Shown here: positions 36,258 through 45,084 of the stretch, piece by piece | Layout: each line of letters opens with the position of its first letter | Numbering within the stretch: the stretch's first letter is position 1 | Assembly: GCF_003287355.1 (NCBI RefSeq) | Contig: NZ_QMIM01000015.1 | Span: 61,364-125,363, forward strand | Source of the DNA: Halorubrum sp. 48-1-W | GTDB lineage: Archaea > Halobacteriota > Halobacteria > Halobacteriales > Haloferacaceae | Direction: 5' to 3' | DNA length: 64,000 bases | The notes under the pieces: model-generated | Database searches by the model: none | The model's input: the letters and a program-made list of their open reading frames with translations, nothing else | Told to the model about the DNA's origin: nothing | Program-made: the position numbers and the translations under genes

Positions 36258-36357
36258 CCGCGTCGTACACTATAGTACGTCGTCATGTTAATACTGCCGA
36301 TGAACCGTGGGAAATCCAGACGTGGCGTCGTCGGTGGGTGTGTAGGCTATTGTCCGC

Positions 36358-36383
36358 TTGACCCCCCGCCCAAAGACGGGGGT
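36358..36383 (-). repeat. Orphan IS605-type right-end hairpin
   Basis: On the minus strand ACCCCCGTC-TTTGGGCGGGGGGTCAA reads as hairpin plus GGTCAA, the same design as the true right end at 34564. No tnp gene belongs to it, so it is either a remnant of a second element or part of the left end of the present one. Confidence 0.5.
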
Positions 36384-36430
36384 ATGCGCTCGCATCTTTA
36401 TCACGATCGTGGAGAACACCTCCAAAGCCC

Positions 36431-36534
36431 CAGTCGCGAGGAGGCCGTACGCTCGCTGTGCTCCTCACTCGGTCGCTCGTTTCACTCGCTTCCTCGTTGC
36501 GGTGCTTGCGTCGCCTACGGCCTCCTCGCGACTG
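36431..36534. repeat. Inverted repeat, 19-bp perfect arms, 66-bp loop
   Basis: CAGTCGCGAGGAGGCCGTA at 36431-36449 and TACGGCCTCCTCGCGACTG at 36516-36534 are perfect complements. The loop is CT-rich. AAAG (36424-36427) and CTTT (36538-36541) can extend the stem past a C-rich internal loop. No gene is within it. Confidence 0.9.
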
Positions 36535-36695
36535 CCCCTTTGAGTCCCACCCCGCACCGCTCCACCCCGCACAGCACCGCAACCGCTCCTCACGCCTCCC
36601 CAACCTCGCGATTCGCGCTCTCCGAGCGCTCCTCGCGTCCCTCGCGGGCTCCTCGCGCCTTTCGGGCGCTCGGAGGCGCGCCACCGTACGGTAGC

Positions 36696-37742
36696 CTAGA
36701 ACTCGAACCCGACGGCGTCGTCGCTTGGCGTGAGCGGGCTCCTCGGATACGGTGGGGACGCGTCGGGGTCGTTGAACGCGCCGGGAGCGACGTCGTTGGG
36801 GCCGTCCGGGTAGAACAGCGCCGCGAGCGTCTGGATCGCGGTCCGCCCGCTCGCCAGTTCGAACTGGCCGCCGCCGTACATCCCGATCCCGGCCTCCCGA
36901 CAGTACGCGATCGTCTCGAAGAGCGATTCGAGGGTTCCGAACCGGGACGGCTTGACGTTACACCAGCCCGGATCGACGGGCAGCGACTCGATCGCCTCGA
37001 TCCCGTCGATCGGGTAATCGAAGGAGAGTCGGTCGGCCTGCGGTTCGAGGAGCGGCCGCGTCTCGGGCGTGAACGCCGGGTCCTCGACCACGCCGGTCGG
37101 GAACGCGGCGAGGGTGTCCCGATACAGTTCGGGGTCGGCGGGCACGTCCACGTCGGTCCCCTCGTACCACCCCTTCAGATCGAGCACGCGGACCGCGCCG
37201 GTCTCGCGCAGGCGCTCGAACACCGAGTCGGGCCAGTCGGGGGTCGGGTCGAGTTTGAACTCCAGGTCGTCGTCGATCGCGAGCAGTTCGGTCACCCTGT
37301 CGGTCGTCGGCGGGTCGCCGAGCCGTGTGGAGACGACGAAGTCGACGGGGTCGGGCTCGATCCCGAGGAACTCCCCGAGGCTCGCGTCCGCCTGCCGCAA
37401 TCCCAGGTCGAGCGCCGCGCTCTCGACGGCCCACCGACGGTAGTTTCGGGAGGTCTCCCGCCCGGGCGGCTTCACGGCGAACAGGTCGACGTCGTCGAGG
37501 GCGGCCGACAGCTCGGCGATCGTCCACTCGCCCTCGAGGTCGATCGGGTCGGTGCCGGCGAGCGCGTCGTGGTCGGCAGCGTCGTAGGTGACGTCCTCGC
37601 CGCGGCCGACGAGCCCGTCGCCCGCGAGCCGGAACTCGGTGGTCGTCCGCTCGAACCCGCTCGTCGTGACGGCGGTGTAGCGTCGCCTCCCTACCGACTC
37701 GATCGTGACGGTGAGGTCCGCGATCCGCTCGTAGGCACTCAT
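36696..37742 (-). CDS. Enolase-superfamily (mandelate racemase/muconate cycloisomerase-like) enzyme
   Basis: A 348-residue protein with the C-terminal barrel features of the superfamily: FKLDPTPDW and VLDLKGWYEG, VEDPAFTP, an acidic FDYPIDG strand, NVKPSRFGTLE with a late Lys, and YGGGQFELASGR near the end. The canonical KxK and metal ligands are only partly matched, so the reaction (OSBS-like, racemase or other) is not assigned. The start is MSAYERIAD. It stands alone, divergent from the iron-box operon. Confidence 0.78.
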   Translation of the reverse strand: MSAYERIADLTVTIESVGRRRYTAVTTSGFERTTTEFRLAGDGLVGRGEDVTYDAADHDALAGTDPIDLEGEWTIAELSAALDDVDLFAVKPPGRETSRNYRRWAVESAALDLGLRQADASLGEFLGIEPDPVDFVVSTRLGDPPTTDRVTELLAIDDDLEFKLDPTPDWPDSVFERLRETGAVRVLDLKGWYEGTDVDVPADPELYRDTLAAFPTGVVEDPAFTPETRPLLEPQADRLSFDYPIDGIEAIESLPVDPGWCNVKPSRFGTLESLFETIAYCREAGIGMYGGGQFELASGRTAIQTLAALFYPDGPNDVAPGAFNDPDASPPYPRSPLTPSDDAVGFEF

Positions 37743-37888
37743 GGGGCGTCCGACGCCGTCCGGGAACTTAAACGGGTGTCGTCTCCGGAGGCCTCACGGG
37801 CGGATCCGCGACTTCCGGCCGACCGCAGTTGGTATACAGCTCGTCACCGTTCGGTTGCGCTCCCGAAGATTCGAAACCGATTTAATGC

Positions 37889-37904
37889 TTTAGGCTGGCC
37901 TAAA
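37889..37904. promoter_or_regulatory. Iron-box-like operator (DtxR family type)
   Basis: TTTAGGCTGGCCTAAA is a palindrome with 7-bp arms, ending 4 bp before the ATG at 37909. It matches the TTAGG...CCTAA pattern bound by DtxR/IdeR/SirR-type iron repressors. TTTAATGC (37881-37888) is the likely TATA element, so a bound repressor would block initiation. Confidence 0.65.
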
Positions 37905-37908
37905 ACAT

Positions 37909-38178
37909 ATGGCGAGAGATATCGGAGAGGCAGCGACGACCCGTCGGGACGCCGTCGGACACGGCGCCGTCGTCGGTGCGGGAGTCTCCGCGGCCCGACC
38001 CGTCGGCGGGACCGGCGCAGGGCCGGGACCGGCGACAACGGACGTCTCCCCCGGCGGATTCGACGAGACGGAGCCGTCCGACCGTGGGACGCTCGCGGAC
38101 GCGCTCGACCGTGGGACGCTCGCGGACGCGCTCGACTATGGGACGCTCGCAGACGTCGCGACCGGGGGTGCTGTGTGA
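37909..38178 (+). CDS. Short Tat-like protein, probable remnant of an iron-siderophore binding protein
   Basis: An 89-residue frame. TTRRDAVGHGAVVGAGVSAA resembles a twin-arginine signal as on haloarchaeal FecB-type substrate-binding proteins, but the binding domain is missing. Instead there is a polar stretch and a ninefold-codon repeat DRGTLADAL (27-bp unit, 2.8 copies). The iron box in front and the oxidoreductase that overlaps its stop (GTGA) match the standard operon in which a full substrate-binding protein comes first. It is best read as an internally deleted gene whose promoter still drives the operon. Confidence 0.55.
   Translation: MARDIGEAATTRRDAVGHGAVVGAGVSAARPVGGTGAGPGPATTDVSPGGFDETEPSDRGTLADALDRGTLADALDYGTLADVATGGAV
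38080..38155. repeat. 27-bp in-frame tandem repeat
   Basis: The unit GACCGTGGGACGCTCGCGGA plus CGCGCTC is exact at 38080-38106 and 38107-38133, with a diverged partial third copy. It encodes DRGTLADAL. It lies in the truncated substrate-binding-protein gene. Confidence 0.88.
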
Positions 38179-38960
38179 GCGACGCCGTCGACCGCGACGT
38201 GGTCGTCGTCGGGGGCGGGGTCGCCGGACTCTCGGCGGCCGTCTTCACGGCACGCCACGGTCTCGACACGCTCGTCGTCGACCCGGGCAGCTCGATCCTC
38301 CGTCGGAACGCCCACCTGGAGAACTTTCCCGGGTTCCCCGTCGGCGTCAACGCGCGTCACCTGCTCGACCTCCTCGGCGAGCAGGCCGAGAACGCCGGCG
38401 CGAAGCGGGCAACCGCTCGTGTCATCCGCGTCGCGGTCCTCGACGACGACTCTGGGGGGCCGGCCGATTCGGACGACATCACCCCGGACGGGGCCCGATT
38501 CGCGATCACGACCGACGACGACGACCGGATCCGGACGCGATACGTCGTCGCAGCGACGAAGAACGAGACCGGGTACCTCGAAGACGTCGACGGCGTCGGC
38601 CTTCTCGACCGCGGAAAGACGTTCGTCGACACGGACGAACGCGGGCGGACCGGCGTGGACGGGCTGTACGCGGCGGGCCGACTCGCGGAGAAGCCGCACC
38701 AGGCCGTCGTGTGTGCCGGCCACGGCGCCGAAGTGGCGGTCACGCTGTTGGAGGACGACGACCGGCCGTTCTACCACGACTGGGTCGCTCCGGAGGGGTA
38801 CTTCTCCGATCGCGGCCGGGCGATCCCGCCGGGGTGTGAAGAGGTCGACGACCGGGAGCGTCGGCGGCGCGAAGCCCGATCGCTCGAGACCACGCGCCAG
38901 CGGTTCGCGGAACCGCACCCGGACGACCAGGAGACGCACCCGAGTCTCCGGGGGGACTGA
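38175..38960 (+). CDS. FAD-dependent NAD(P)-linked oxidoreductase, thioredoxin-reductase-like
   Basis: A 261-residue flavoprotein from a GTG start that overlaps the previous stop. The FAD Rossmann motif is VVVVGGGVAGLSAAVFTARHG, with VVDPG at the end of the second strand; a late GLYAAGRLAE corresponds to the second FAD contact. A C-x2-C redox pair is absent, so it is not a thioredoxin reductase proper. It belongs to the iron-box operon; a role in reducing ferric siderophore is inference. Confidence 0.85.
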   Translation: MSDAVDRDVVVVGGGVAGLSAAVFTARHGLDTLVVDPGSSILRRNAHLENFPGFPVGVNARHLLDLLGEQAENAGAKRATARVIRVAVLDDDSGGPADSDDITPDGARFAITTDDDDRIRTRYVVAATKNETGYLEDVDGVGLLDRGKTFVDTDERGRTGVDGLYAAGRLAEKPHQAVVCAGHGAEVAVTLLEDDDRPFYHDWVAPEGYFSDRGRAIPPGCEEVDDRERRRREARSLETTRQRFAEPHPDDQETHPSLRGD

Positions 38961-38999
38961 TCGGATGCGTGAGGCTCCGATCCCTTCGACGGAGGACGA

Positions 39000-40037
39000 G
39001 TGATCGGCACCACGCTCGAGGAGGTCCGCGACCACATCGAACGGCTCGCCACCGCCGAGGGCGACTACTACCTCGTCTGTGCGCGCTACGGCGACCGTCC
39101 GGTTCCCGCGGCGGGGCTCCGGTTCGAGGACCGATCCACGGGACGGGCCGCTGTACGGGCGACCGAGCAGTATCGGGCCGCGCTCCGTCGGTACGACCCT
39201 GCCGTCCCGCGGTACGACGTCATCGTCTGCCAGCTATGTGACCGTCCGGGACGGTCCGTCGATCCGACACCACGTCCGGAGGGATCGCGAACCCGCCGAA
39301 CCGACGGGCACGTCGTCGACGAGGAACGGTGGACCCTCTCCGAGCCGGTGATCAACGGTCGGGGTCGGCGGAACGAACGACGACGGTTGGTCGAGTTCTG
39401 TCACCGCATCGCGGCAGCGGTCTTCGAGGCGCTCTCCGAGGCCGGCTGGCGCGACGTCGAGACGGCGGTACTGGACCGGTACTTCGAGCTCGCCGAGAGC
39501 GTGCCGGACCCCGACGATCTCTGTCTCTGCCTGCTCGAGGGAATGGCGGCGGAGCTCGCCGACCGACTCGCAGCCGGAGACCAACTCGATGTCCTCTCCC
39601 GGGCCGCGGACCGTCTCGGGGATCCGTCGATCGACGCGTTCGACGACACCGACGGCGGGGCCGCGCGTCTCGACGACGCTCCCGGGGCCGACGATGGCGA
39701 CACGGCCACCCGGTTCTCCGGGACGCTCGGCGACCTTCACAAACACGGGCTTCTCGAGGGGTTCACTCACGATTCGGCAGTCTCCGAGGATGCCGTTCTC
39801 GGTGCCGGGATCGACTCGTTCGTGGAGAGTGCCCGGATCACCGGCTACGCGCTCTCACCGCGGAACGGAGCTCTCCCGGTGTTGCCGATCGTCGTCGAGT
39901 TCCTCCGACGATCTCCGGAGCGCCGGTCGATCGGAGTTCGGGTCGAGTCGACCGACGGCGGTTGGACTGTTCGGGTGGCGTTCGACGGGGACCCCCGAGG
40001 TTTGGCGGTCTCGCCCATCGATTCGTCCGGGACGTGA
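39000..40037 (+). CDS. Hypothetical protein of the iron operon
   Basis: A 345-residue acidic protein, soluble by sequence. GTG 39000 overlaps the stop of a 12-codon frame (38965-39003), giving tight coupling within the operon. The first 80 residues (TLEEVRDHIERLATAEGDYYL) form a small domain, and the last 130 (FTHDSAVSEDAVLGAGIDSF to GWTVRVAFDGDP) another. The two-part layout matches haloarchaeal DUF proteins I associate with siderophore operons. No catalytic motif is seen. Confidence 0.72.
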   Translation: MIGTTLEEVRDHIERLATAEGDYYLVCARYGDRPVPAAGLRFEDRSTGRAAVRATEQYRAALRRYDPAVPRYDVIVCQLCDRPGRSVDPTPRPEGSRTRRTDGHVVDEERWTLSEPVINGRGRRNERRRLVEFCHRIAAAVFEALSEAGWRDVETAVLDRYFELAESVPDPDDLCLCLLEGMAAELADRLAAGDQLDVLSRAADRLGDPSIDAFDDTDGGAARLDDAPGADDGDTATRFSGTLGDLHKHGLLEGFTHDSAVSEDAVLGAGIDSFVESARITGYALSPRNGALPVLPIVVEFLRRSPERRSIGVRVESTDGGWTVRVAFDGDPRGLAVSPIDSSGT

Positions 40038-40058
40038 CCGTCCCGAGTCGGCCGGGAG

Positions 40059-41231
40059 CTAGCCGTCGAACCCCTGTGCGTCGAGGGCGTCCTCGACGGC
40101 CGCCAGCAGAAACTCGACGTTCTGGGTGCGCGCCGAGTAGCCCATACAGCCGATCCGCCAGATGTCGCCGGCGAGGTCGCCGAGCCCGGAGGCGATCTCG
40201 AGGTCGTACTCCGAGAGGAGGTGGTCGATGACGGCGGCGTCGTCGACGCCGTCGGGTACTCGGACCGCGTTGAGGCTGGGGAGCCAGTACTCGTCGGGCG
40301 CGTTCATCTCCAGACCGAGTTCCTGTAGTCCGGCCTTGAGGTCGCCGGCGATCGCACGGTGACGCTCCCACCGCTCTTCGATGCCCTCCTCGGCGACGAG
40401 CCGGAGCGCCTCGCGGATCGCGTAGACGTTGGTGATCGGCGCGGTGTGGTGGTATGCCCGGTCGTCGCCCCAGTACCCCTCCAGAAGCGAGAGGTCGAGG
40501 TACCACGACCGGGGCTGTTCGTCGCGATCGAGAACCTTGTCCATCGCCCGGTCGTTGAGGGTCAGCGGGCTCGCGCCCGGTGGACACGACAGACACTTCT
40601 GGGGGCCGGAGTACGCCACGTCGACGTCCCACTCGTCGACGCGCATCTCGACGCCCCCGAGCGACGTGACGCAGTCGGCGATCACGTACGCGTCGTGGGC
40701 GTGTGCGATGTCGGTCAGCTCCGGCACGCCGGGCTGAAGTACCCCGGTCGAGGTCTCCGCGTGGACGAACCCGAACACGTCCGGCTGGTGGGCGTCGAAG
40801 GCGGCCTCGACGTCGGCGGGGTCGAGCGGCTCGCCCCACGGCGCGTCGACTTCCACGACGTCGCCGCCGGCGCGTTCGGCCATCGAGGCCATCCGCCCGC
40901 CGAAGTACCCGTTCGTCGGGACGAGCATCGTGTCGCCCGGCTCGACGAGGTTACCGATCGCCGCCTCCATCGACGCCGACCCGGTCCCCGAGACGGGGAT
41001 CGTCCACCGGTTGTCGGTCCGGAACGTGTACCGCAACAGCTCCTGGACCTCGTTCATGATCTCGATGAACGAGGGGTCGAGGTGCCCCACGAGCGGCGTG
41101 CTCATCCCGCGCAGGACCCGCGGATGGACCTCGCTCGGTCCCGGCCCCATCAGGGTCCGGTCCGGCGGCGAGAGTTCCCCGACTTCGGGCGCTTCGTCGT
41201 CCACCACGGTCTCCAACGATCGATCGGACAT
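40059..41231 (-). CDS. Alanine-glyoxylate/serine-pyruvate aminotransferase family enzyme
   Basis: A 390-residue PLP enzyme of class V fold. LMGPGPSEVHPRVL opens the family fold; SGTGSASMEAAIGN binds PLP phosphate; ADCVTSLGG and the PLP Lys in YSGPQKCLSCPPG follow. It probably makes glycine from glyoxylate or deaminates Ser. The start is MSDRSLETVV. A 23-bp tandem repeat lies just upstream. Confidence 0.93.
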   Translation of the reverse strand: MSDRSLETVVDDEAPEVGELSPPDRTLMGPGPSEVHPRVLRGMSTPLVGHLDPSFIEIMNEVQELLRYTFRTDNRWTIPVSGTGSASMEAAIGNLVEPGDTMLVPTNGYFGGRMASMAERAGGDVVEVDAPWGEPLDPADVEAAFDAHQPDVFGFVHAETSTGVLQPGVPELTDIAHAHDAYVIADCVTSLGGVEMRVDEWDVDVAYSGPQKCLSCPPGASPLTLNDRAMDKVLDRDEQPRSWYLDLSLLEGYWGDDRAYHHTAPITNVYAIREALRLVAEEGIEERWERHRAIAGDLKAGLQELGLEMNAPDEYWLPSLNAVRVPDGVDDAAVIDHLLSEYDLEIASGLGDLAGDIWRIGCMGYSARTQNVEFLLAAVEDALDAQGFDG

Positions 41232-41305
41232 ACCGGACCCTCTCGTGCCGGACGTGAAAAACGCGACGGAAACACGGCCGTTCCGCACGGTGACACGGTC
41301 ACCAC

Positions 41306-41367
41306 ACCTCGGGGTGAACGATCTCTCCACCTCGGGGTGAACGATCTCTCCACCTCGGGACGAACGG
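41306..41367. repeat. 23-bp tandem repeat, 2.7 copies
   Basis: The unit ACCTCGGGGTGAACGATCTC plus TCC is exact at 41306-41328 and 41329-41351, with a partial third copy. It lies between the aminotransferase start and the thrS stop, in the region that may hold the aminotransferase promoter. Confidence 0.88.
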
Positions 41368-41460
41368 CCTACCGTCATCTCGACGGGAGTCACGGGACCG
41401 ACCCCGGATAGTGGAGTAGTCGGGCGTCGAGTTCGTCGACGGCTGACCGGCGGAACCCGA

Positions 41461-43416
41461 CTACGTTCCCGTCTCCGCGATGAAGTCGGGTTCGACGCGT
41501 TTCTCCTCGTACTCCTCGAGTACGTGGTCGACGAACTCGTCGAGGTCGACGTCACCGCGCTGGTTCTCGAAGCGGTCGCGCACGGAGACGGTGCCCGCCT
41601 CCGCCTCGTCGTCGCCGACGATAACCATGTACGGGAGCCGGTCGTCGTGTCCCTGCCGGATCTTGCGGCCGACCGTCCAGTCGCGGTCCTCCACCTCGGC
41701 ACGGATCCCCGCGTCCGCGAGCGCGTTCTTCACGCGGTGGGCGTACCCCAGCGTCCCGTCGGAGACGGGGAGGATCCGAACCTGCTCGGGCGCGAGCCAC
41801 AGCGGGAAGTCGCCGTCGAAGTGTTCGATGAGGACCATGAAGAAGCGCTCGTAGCTCCCGTAGAGCGCCCGGTGGATCATCACCGGGCGGTGTTCCTCGT
41901 TGTCTTCCCCGGTGTAAGTCAGCCCGAACCGCTCGGGCATGTTGAAATCGAGCTGGACCGTCGGGCCGTCCCAGACGCGGCCCAGAGCGTCCTCGAAGCC
42001 GAAGTCGATCTTCGGGCCGTAGAAGGCCCCGTCGCCGGGCTCGACGTCGTAGTCGTAGCCGCCCGACTCGAGCACGTCGCGCAACTGCTCCTCGGCTGAC
42101 TCCCAGATCTCGTCGCCGCCGACGGACTTCTCCGGGCGGGTCGCGAGCGCGACCTCGACCTCGAGATCGAGGGTCTCGACGACCTCGAAGATCATCCCGA
42201 TGACGGACTCGATCTCCGCGCGGATCTGGTCGGGGCGGACGAACAGGTGGCCGTCGTCGATGGTGAACGACCAGACACGGGAGAGCCCCGACAGCTCGCC
42301 GCGCTGTTCCTTCCGGTACACCTTCCCGTTCTCGAAGTAGCGCTTCGGCAGGTCGCGGTACGACCACGACTGCTGATCGAAGATCGTCGCGTGGCCCGGA
42401 CAGTTCATGGGTTTGAGCCCGTACTCCTCGTCGTTGACGTCGAGGAGGAACATGTCCTCCTTGTAGTTCTCGTAGTGCCCCGACTTCTTCCACAGCTCCG
42501 TCCGGAACACGTGCGGGGTCTCGACCTCCTCGTAGCCGTTTTCCCGGTTGAGCCCGTTGGCGAACGCCGAGAGCTCGTTCAACACGGTCTTGCCCGGCGG
42601 GTGATACAGCGGGAGCCCGGGACCCGTCACCGTCGGGATCGAAAAGAGGTTCATCTCCCCGCCGATCTTCCGGTGGTCCCGCTCTTTCGCCTGCTCGCGC
42701 ATCTCGAGGTGTTCCTCGAGGTCTGACTCGGAGGCGAACGCCGTCCCGTACACGCGGGTGAGCGTGTCGTTCTCCTCGTCGCCGCGCCAGTAGGCCGCCG
42801 AGACCTCGAGCAACGCCGCCGCGCCGACCTCGCCCGTCGACTCCACGTGCGGGCCCCGACAGAGGTCCTGCCAGCCGTCCTGGACGTAGAACGTGACCTC
42901 GTCCTCGTCGGCTTCTTCCTCGAGGATCTGGCGTTTGTACTCGTTGTCGGCGTAGATCTCCATGGCGTCCTCGTGGGACCGGACGACGCGCTCGACGTCG
43001 TAGTCGGCAGTGATGATCTCCTCCATCTCCGCCTCGATGGCCGCGAGGTCGTCCTCGTCGAGGTCGACGTCGGCCACGTCGTAGTAGAACCCCTCGTCGG
43101 TCGGCGGACCGATCGTCAGCGTCGCCTCGGGGTGGAGCCGCTGGAGCGCCTGCGCGAAGACGTGTGCGGCGGTGTGGCGCAGCACCGTCAGGTACTCGTC
43201 GGATCCCTCGGTGACGATCTCGATCCGGTCGCCGTCGTCCACCTCGGCGTACTTCTCGACGAGTTCGCCGTCGATCTTTCCGGCGATCGTGTCGCGTCCG
43301 AGCCCGGGACCGATCTCGTAGGCGACGTCCTCCACCGTCGATCCGGTCGGTACGGAGAGTTCCGACCCGTCCGGGAGGACGACCGTTACGTCGGCCTGCG
43401 CGTCCGTCTCGCTCAT
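41461..43416 (-). CDS. thrS: Threonyl-tRNA synthetase
   Basis: A 651-residue class II synthetase of bacterial type: TGS domain (about 8-70), the N2 editing domain with [11 protein letters not shown], catalytic core with motif 1 around [14 protein letters not shown], motif 2 [17 protein letters not shown], zinc Cys in [13 protein letters not shown], motif 3 [14 protein letters not shown], and the anticodon-binding domain ([12 protein letters not shown]). The editing domain present is the bacterial N2 kind, not the archaeal D-Tyr deacylase kind, as is usual in haloarchaea. The start is MSETDAQ. Confidence 0.96.
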   Translation of the reverse strand: MSETDAQADVTVVLPDGSELSVPTGSTVEDVAYEIGPGLGRDTIAGKIDGELVEKYAEVDDGDRIEIVTEGSDEYLTVLRHTAAHVFAQALQRLHPEATLTIGPPTDEGFYYDVADVDLDEDDLAAIEAEMEEIITADYDVERVVRSHEDAMEIYADNEYKRQILEEEADEDEVTFYVQDGWQDLCRGPHVESTGEVGAAALLEVSAAYWRGDEENDTLTRVYGTAFASESDLEEHLEMREQAKERDHRKIGGEMNLFSIPTVTGPGLPLYHPPGKTVLNELSAFANGLNRENGYEEVETPHVFRTELWKKSGHYENYKEDMFLLDVNDEEYGLKPMNCPGHATIFDQQSWSYRDLPKRYFENGKVYRKEQRGELSGLSRVWSFTIDDGHLFVRPDQIRAEIESVIGMIFEVVETLDLEVEVALATRPEKSVGGDEIWESAEEQLRDVLESGGYDYDVEPGDGAFYGPKIDFGFEDALGRVWDGPTVQLDFNMPERFGLTYTGEDNEEHRPVMIHRALYGSYERFFMVLIEHFDGDFPLWLAPEQVRILPVSDGTLGYAHRVKNALADAGIRAEVEDRDWTVGRKIRQGHDDRLPYMVIVGDDEAEAGTVSVRDRFENQRGDVDLDEFVDHVLEEYEEKRVEPDFIAETGT

Positions 43417-43586
43417 ACCCTCGGAAAACCGGACGAGCGGCATAAGTGTTGTTCGATCGGTGCGGAACGTGCCGTTAGGACCGCCGGATCGAAGTGAAGC
43501 GGTACCGCGTGGGGACATACCGTTCGAGCCCGTTGACGAACCCGGCGATGGAAACACACAAACCGACCGGCAACCCTTGCCTGGAC

Positions 43587-44567
43587 GTGACTACCCATCA
43601 CGAGCCCCTCCCCTCGGTGTTGGAGACGATCGGCGAGACGCCGCTCGTCCGGGTCCACGGCTCGCCCGACTCGGTGCCGGTGTACGCGAAACTCGAGTCG
43701 TTCAATCCCGGCGCGAGCATCAAGGACCGCATCGGGAAGTACATGCTCCAACGGATGCTCGAACGGGGGGACCTCGAGCCGGGCGGGACCGTCATCGAAC
43801 CGACCGCCGGCAACACCGGGATCGGGATCGCGGTGGCCGCAGGACGCCTCGACGTGAACGCCGTCTTCGTCGTTCCCGAGCGCTTCTCCGTCGAGAAACA
43901 GCAACTGATGCGGGCGCTCGGCGCCGACGTGATCAACACGCCGACCGACGAGGGGATGGGGTTCGCCATCGAGCGTGCCCACGAGATCGCGGCGGAGCTG
44001 GACGGCGCGGTCGTCCCCCAGCAGTTCTCCAACCCGCTCAACGCGGAAGCACATTACGAGACGACCGCGCCGGAGATCGACGACGCCCTCGACGGCGAGG
44101 TTGGGGCAGTCGTCGCCGGTTGCGGCACCGCCGGAACGCTGATCGGCATGGCCCGCTACTTTCGCGATCGAACCCCCGACACGCACGTCGTCGCCGTCGA
44201 ACCCGCCGGCTCCGCCTACCGCGAGTTCTTCGGTCAGGACGTCGACCACGAGGAGTACAAGACCGAGGGCATCGGAACACACGACATCGAGACGAACGAG
44301 CTGTTCGACCCCGACCTCGTCGACGAGATCCATGCGATCGCCGACCGCGAGGTCCACGAGGAGATGGGCCGGCTCGCAGCCGAGGAGGGACACCTCGTCG
44401 CCTCCTCGGCGGCCGCGAACGCGATCGCCGCGAAACGGGTCGCCCGCGAAATCCGTGACGGCGCGATCGACGCTCCCCACGACAGCGTCGCCACCGTCTT
44501 CCCCGACTCCTCGGAGCGCTACCTCTCGAAGGGCGTGTATCGTGACTTCGCGGAGTGGGAGGGCTGA
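43587..44567 (+). CDS. Cysteine synthase family PLP enzyme
   Basis: A 326-residue fold-type II PLP protein. The PLP Lys is in [16 protein letters not shown]; the substrate loop is [11 protein letters not shown]; the phosphate loop is [10 protein letters not shown]. It makes Cys or cystathionine from O-acetyl/phosphoserine-type substrates. GTG 43587 gives the usual N terminus [25 protein letters not shown] 43548 ([10 protein letters not shown]) would add 13 less conserved residues. The two cannot be separated without homologues. Confidence 0.9.
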   Translation: MTTHHEPLPSVLETIGETPLVRVHGSPDSVPVYAKLESFNPGASIKDRIGKYMLQRMLERGDLEPGGTVIEPTAGNTGIGIAVAAGRLDVNAVFVVPERFSVEKQQLMRALGADVINTPTDEGMGFAIERAHEIAAELDGAVVPQQFSNPLNAEAHYETTAPEIDDALDGEVGAVVAGCGTAGTLIGMARYFRDRTPDTHVVAVEPAGSAYREFFGQDVDHEEYKTEGIGTHDIETNELFDPDLVDEIHAIADREVHEEMGRLAAEEGHLVASSAAANAIAAKRVAREIRDGAIDAPHDSVATVFPDSSERYLSKGVYRDFAEWEG

Positions 44568-44621
44568 GGTCCGGACGTTCGACGACGCTCACGAAACGGA
44601 CGTCCCGCGTCGGGTCCGACC

Positions 44622-45044
44622 TCACCCGAGCAGGCGGCCGTGTTCGACCTTCATACACCGGTCCTGGACCACGTCGATACCGTCCGCTTCCGCGGCAGTG
44701 GCGGCCTCGTCGTGACTGATCCCGAGCTGGAGCCACGCGATCCCCGCGTCCCCCCGCTCGGCGTGTCGCTCGCGCACCGCCTCGAGGACCTCCGGCACCT
44801 CCTCGCTCGGCCGGAACACGTTTACCACGTCTATCTCCTCCTCAACATCTGCGAGCTCGTCGTAGGCGGGCTCGCCGAGCACCTGGTCGGCGAACGGGTT
44901 CACCGGGATCACCCGATAACCGTGTCGTTGGAGGTACGCCGGCACGTCGTGAGCGGCCTTTCCGGCCGTCGTCGAGCAGCCGATCACGGCGATCGTTTCG
45001 GCCGAGAGCACACGCTCGAGTCCCGCATCGTCAGTGATGGGCAT
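44622..45044 (-). CDS. CoA-binding domain protein (YccU family)
   Basis: A 140-residue Rossmann protein. IAVIGCSTTAGKAAHDVPAY, VIPVNPFADQVLGEPAYDEL and VNVFRPSEEVPEVL are the CoA_binding_2 signature; WLQLGISHDEA and QDRCMKVEH close it. The exact role is unknown. It converges with the cysteine-synthase gene. Confidence 0.93.
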   Translation of the reverse strand: MPITDDAGLERVLSAETIAVIGCSTTAGKAAHDVPAYLQRHGYRVIPVNPFADQVLGEPAYDELADVEEEIDVVNVFRPSEEVPEVLEAVRERHAERGDAGIAWLQLGISHDEAATAAEADGIDVVQDRCMKVEHGRLLG

Positions 45045-45084
45045 ACCCGTGATCGGTCGGGGAAGGTGGTAAACCTTGGCAGGG

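Larger units (their letters stand above)
34564..36357 (-). mobile_element. IS200/IS605-family insertion sequence with tnpA and tnpB
   Basis: A complete-looking element with overlapping tnpA and tnpB on the minus strand. Read in the tnp direction, the right end is a GC-rich hairpin followed by GGAGGTCAA, the end I associate with haloarchaeal IS605-type elements; it finishes at about 34564. Hairpins are TCCCGCG/CGCGGGA at 34573-34594 and AATCCC/GGGATT at 34594-34610. The left end lies somewhere in 36258-36357 and is not resolved. IS200/IS605 elements have no terminal inverted repeats or target duplications, so the borders are approximate. Confidence 0.82.
36258..36695. other. Gene-free region with element ends and a long inverted repeat
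   Basis: No real gene was found. It contains the left end of the IS element with an AT-rich CACTATAGTAC promoter-like box for tnpA (about 36268-36278), a second right-end-like hairpin (36358-36383), a 19-bp inverted repeat (36431-36534), and a pyrimidine-rich stretch up to the enolase-like stop. All reading frames here are low-complexity Arg/Ser/Pro noise. Confidence 0.7.

Noticed and set aside
36285..38960. Long plus-strand reading frame of 891 codons
   Set aside because: Only the last 261 codons are a real flavoprotein; the rest runs over IS ends, the opposite strand of the enolase-like gene and the iron-box promoter. The GTG at 38175 is the start.
5688..41367. Tandem repeat arrays as CRISPR arrays
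   Set aside because: The units are directly adjacent or nearly so, with at most four copies and no unique spacers of constant length.
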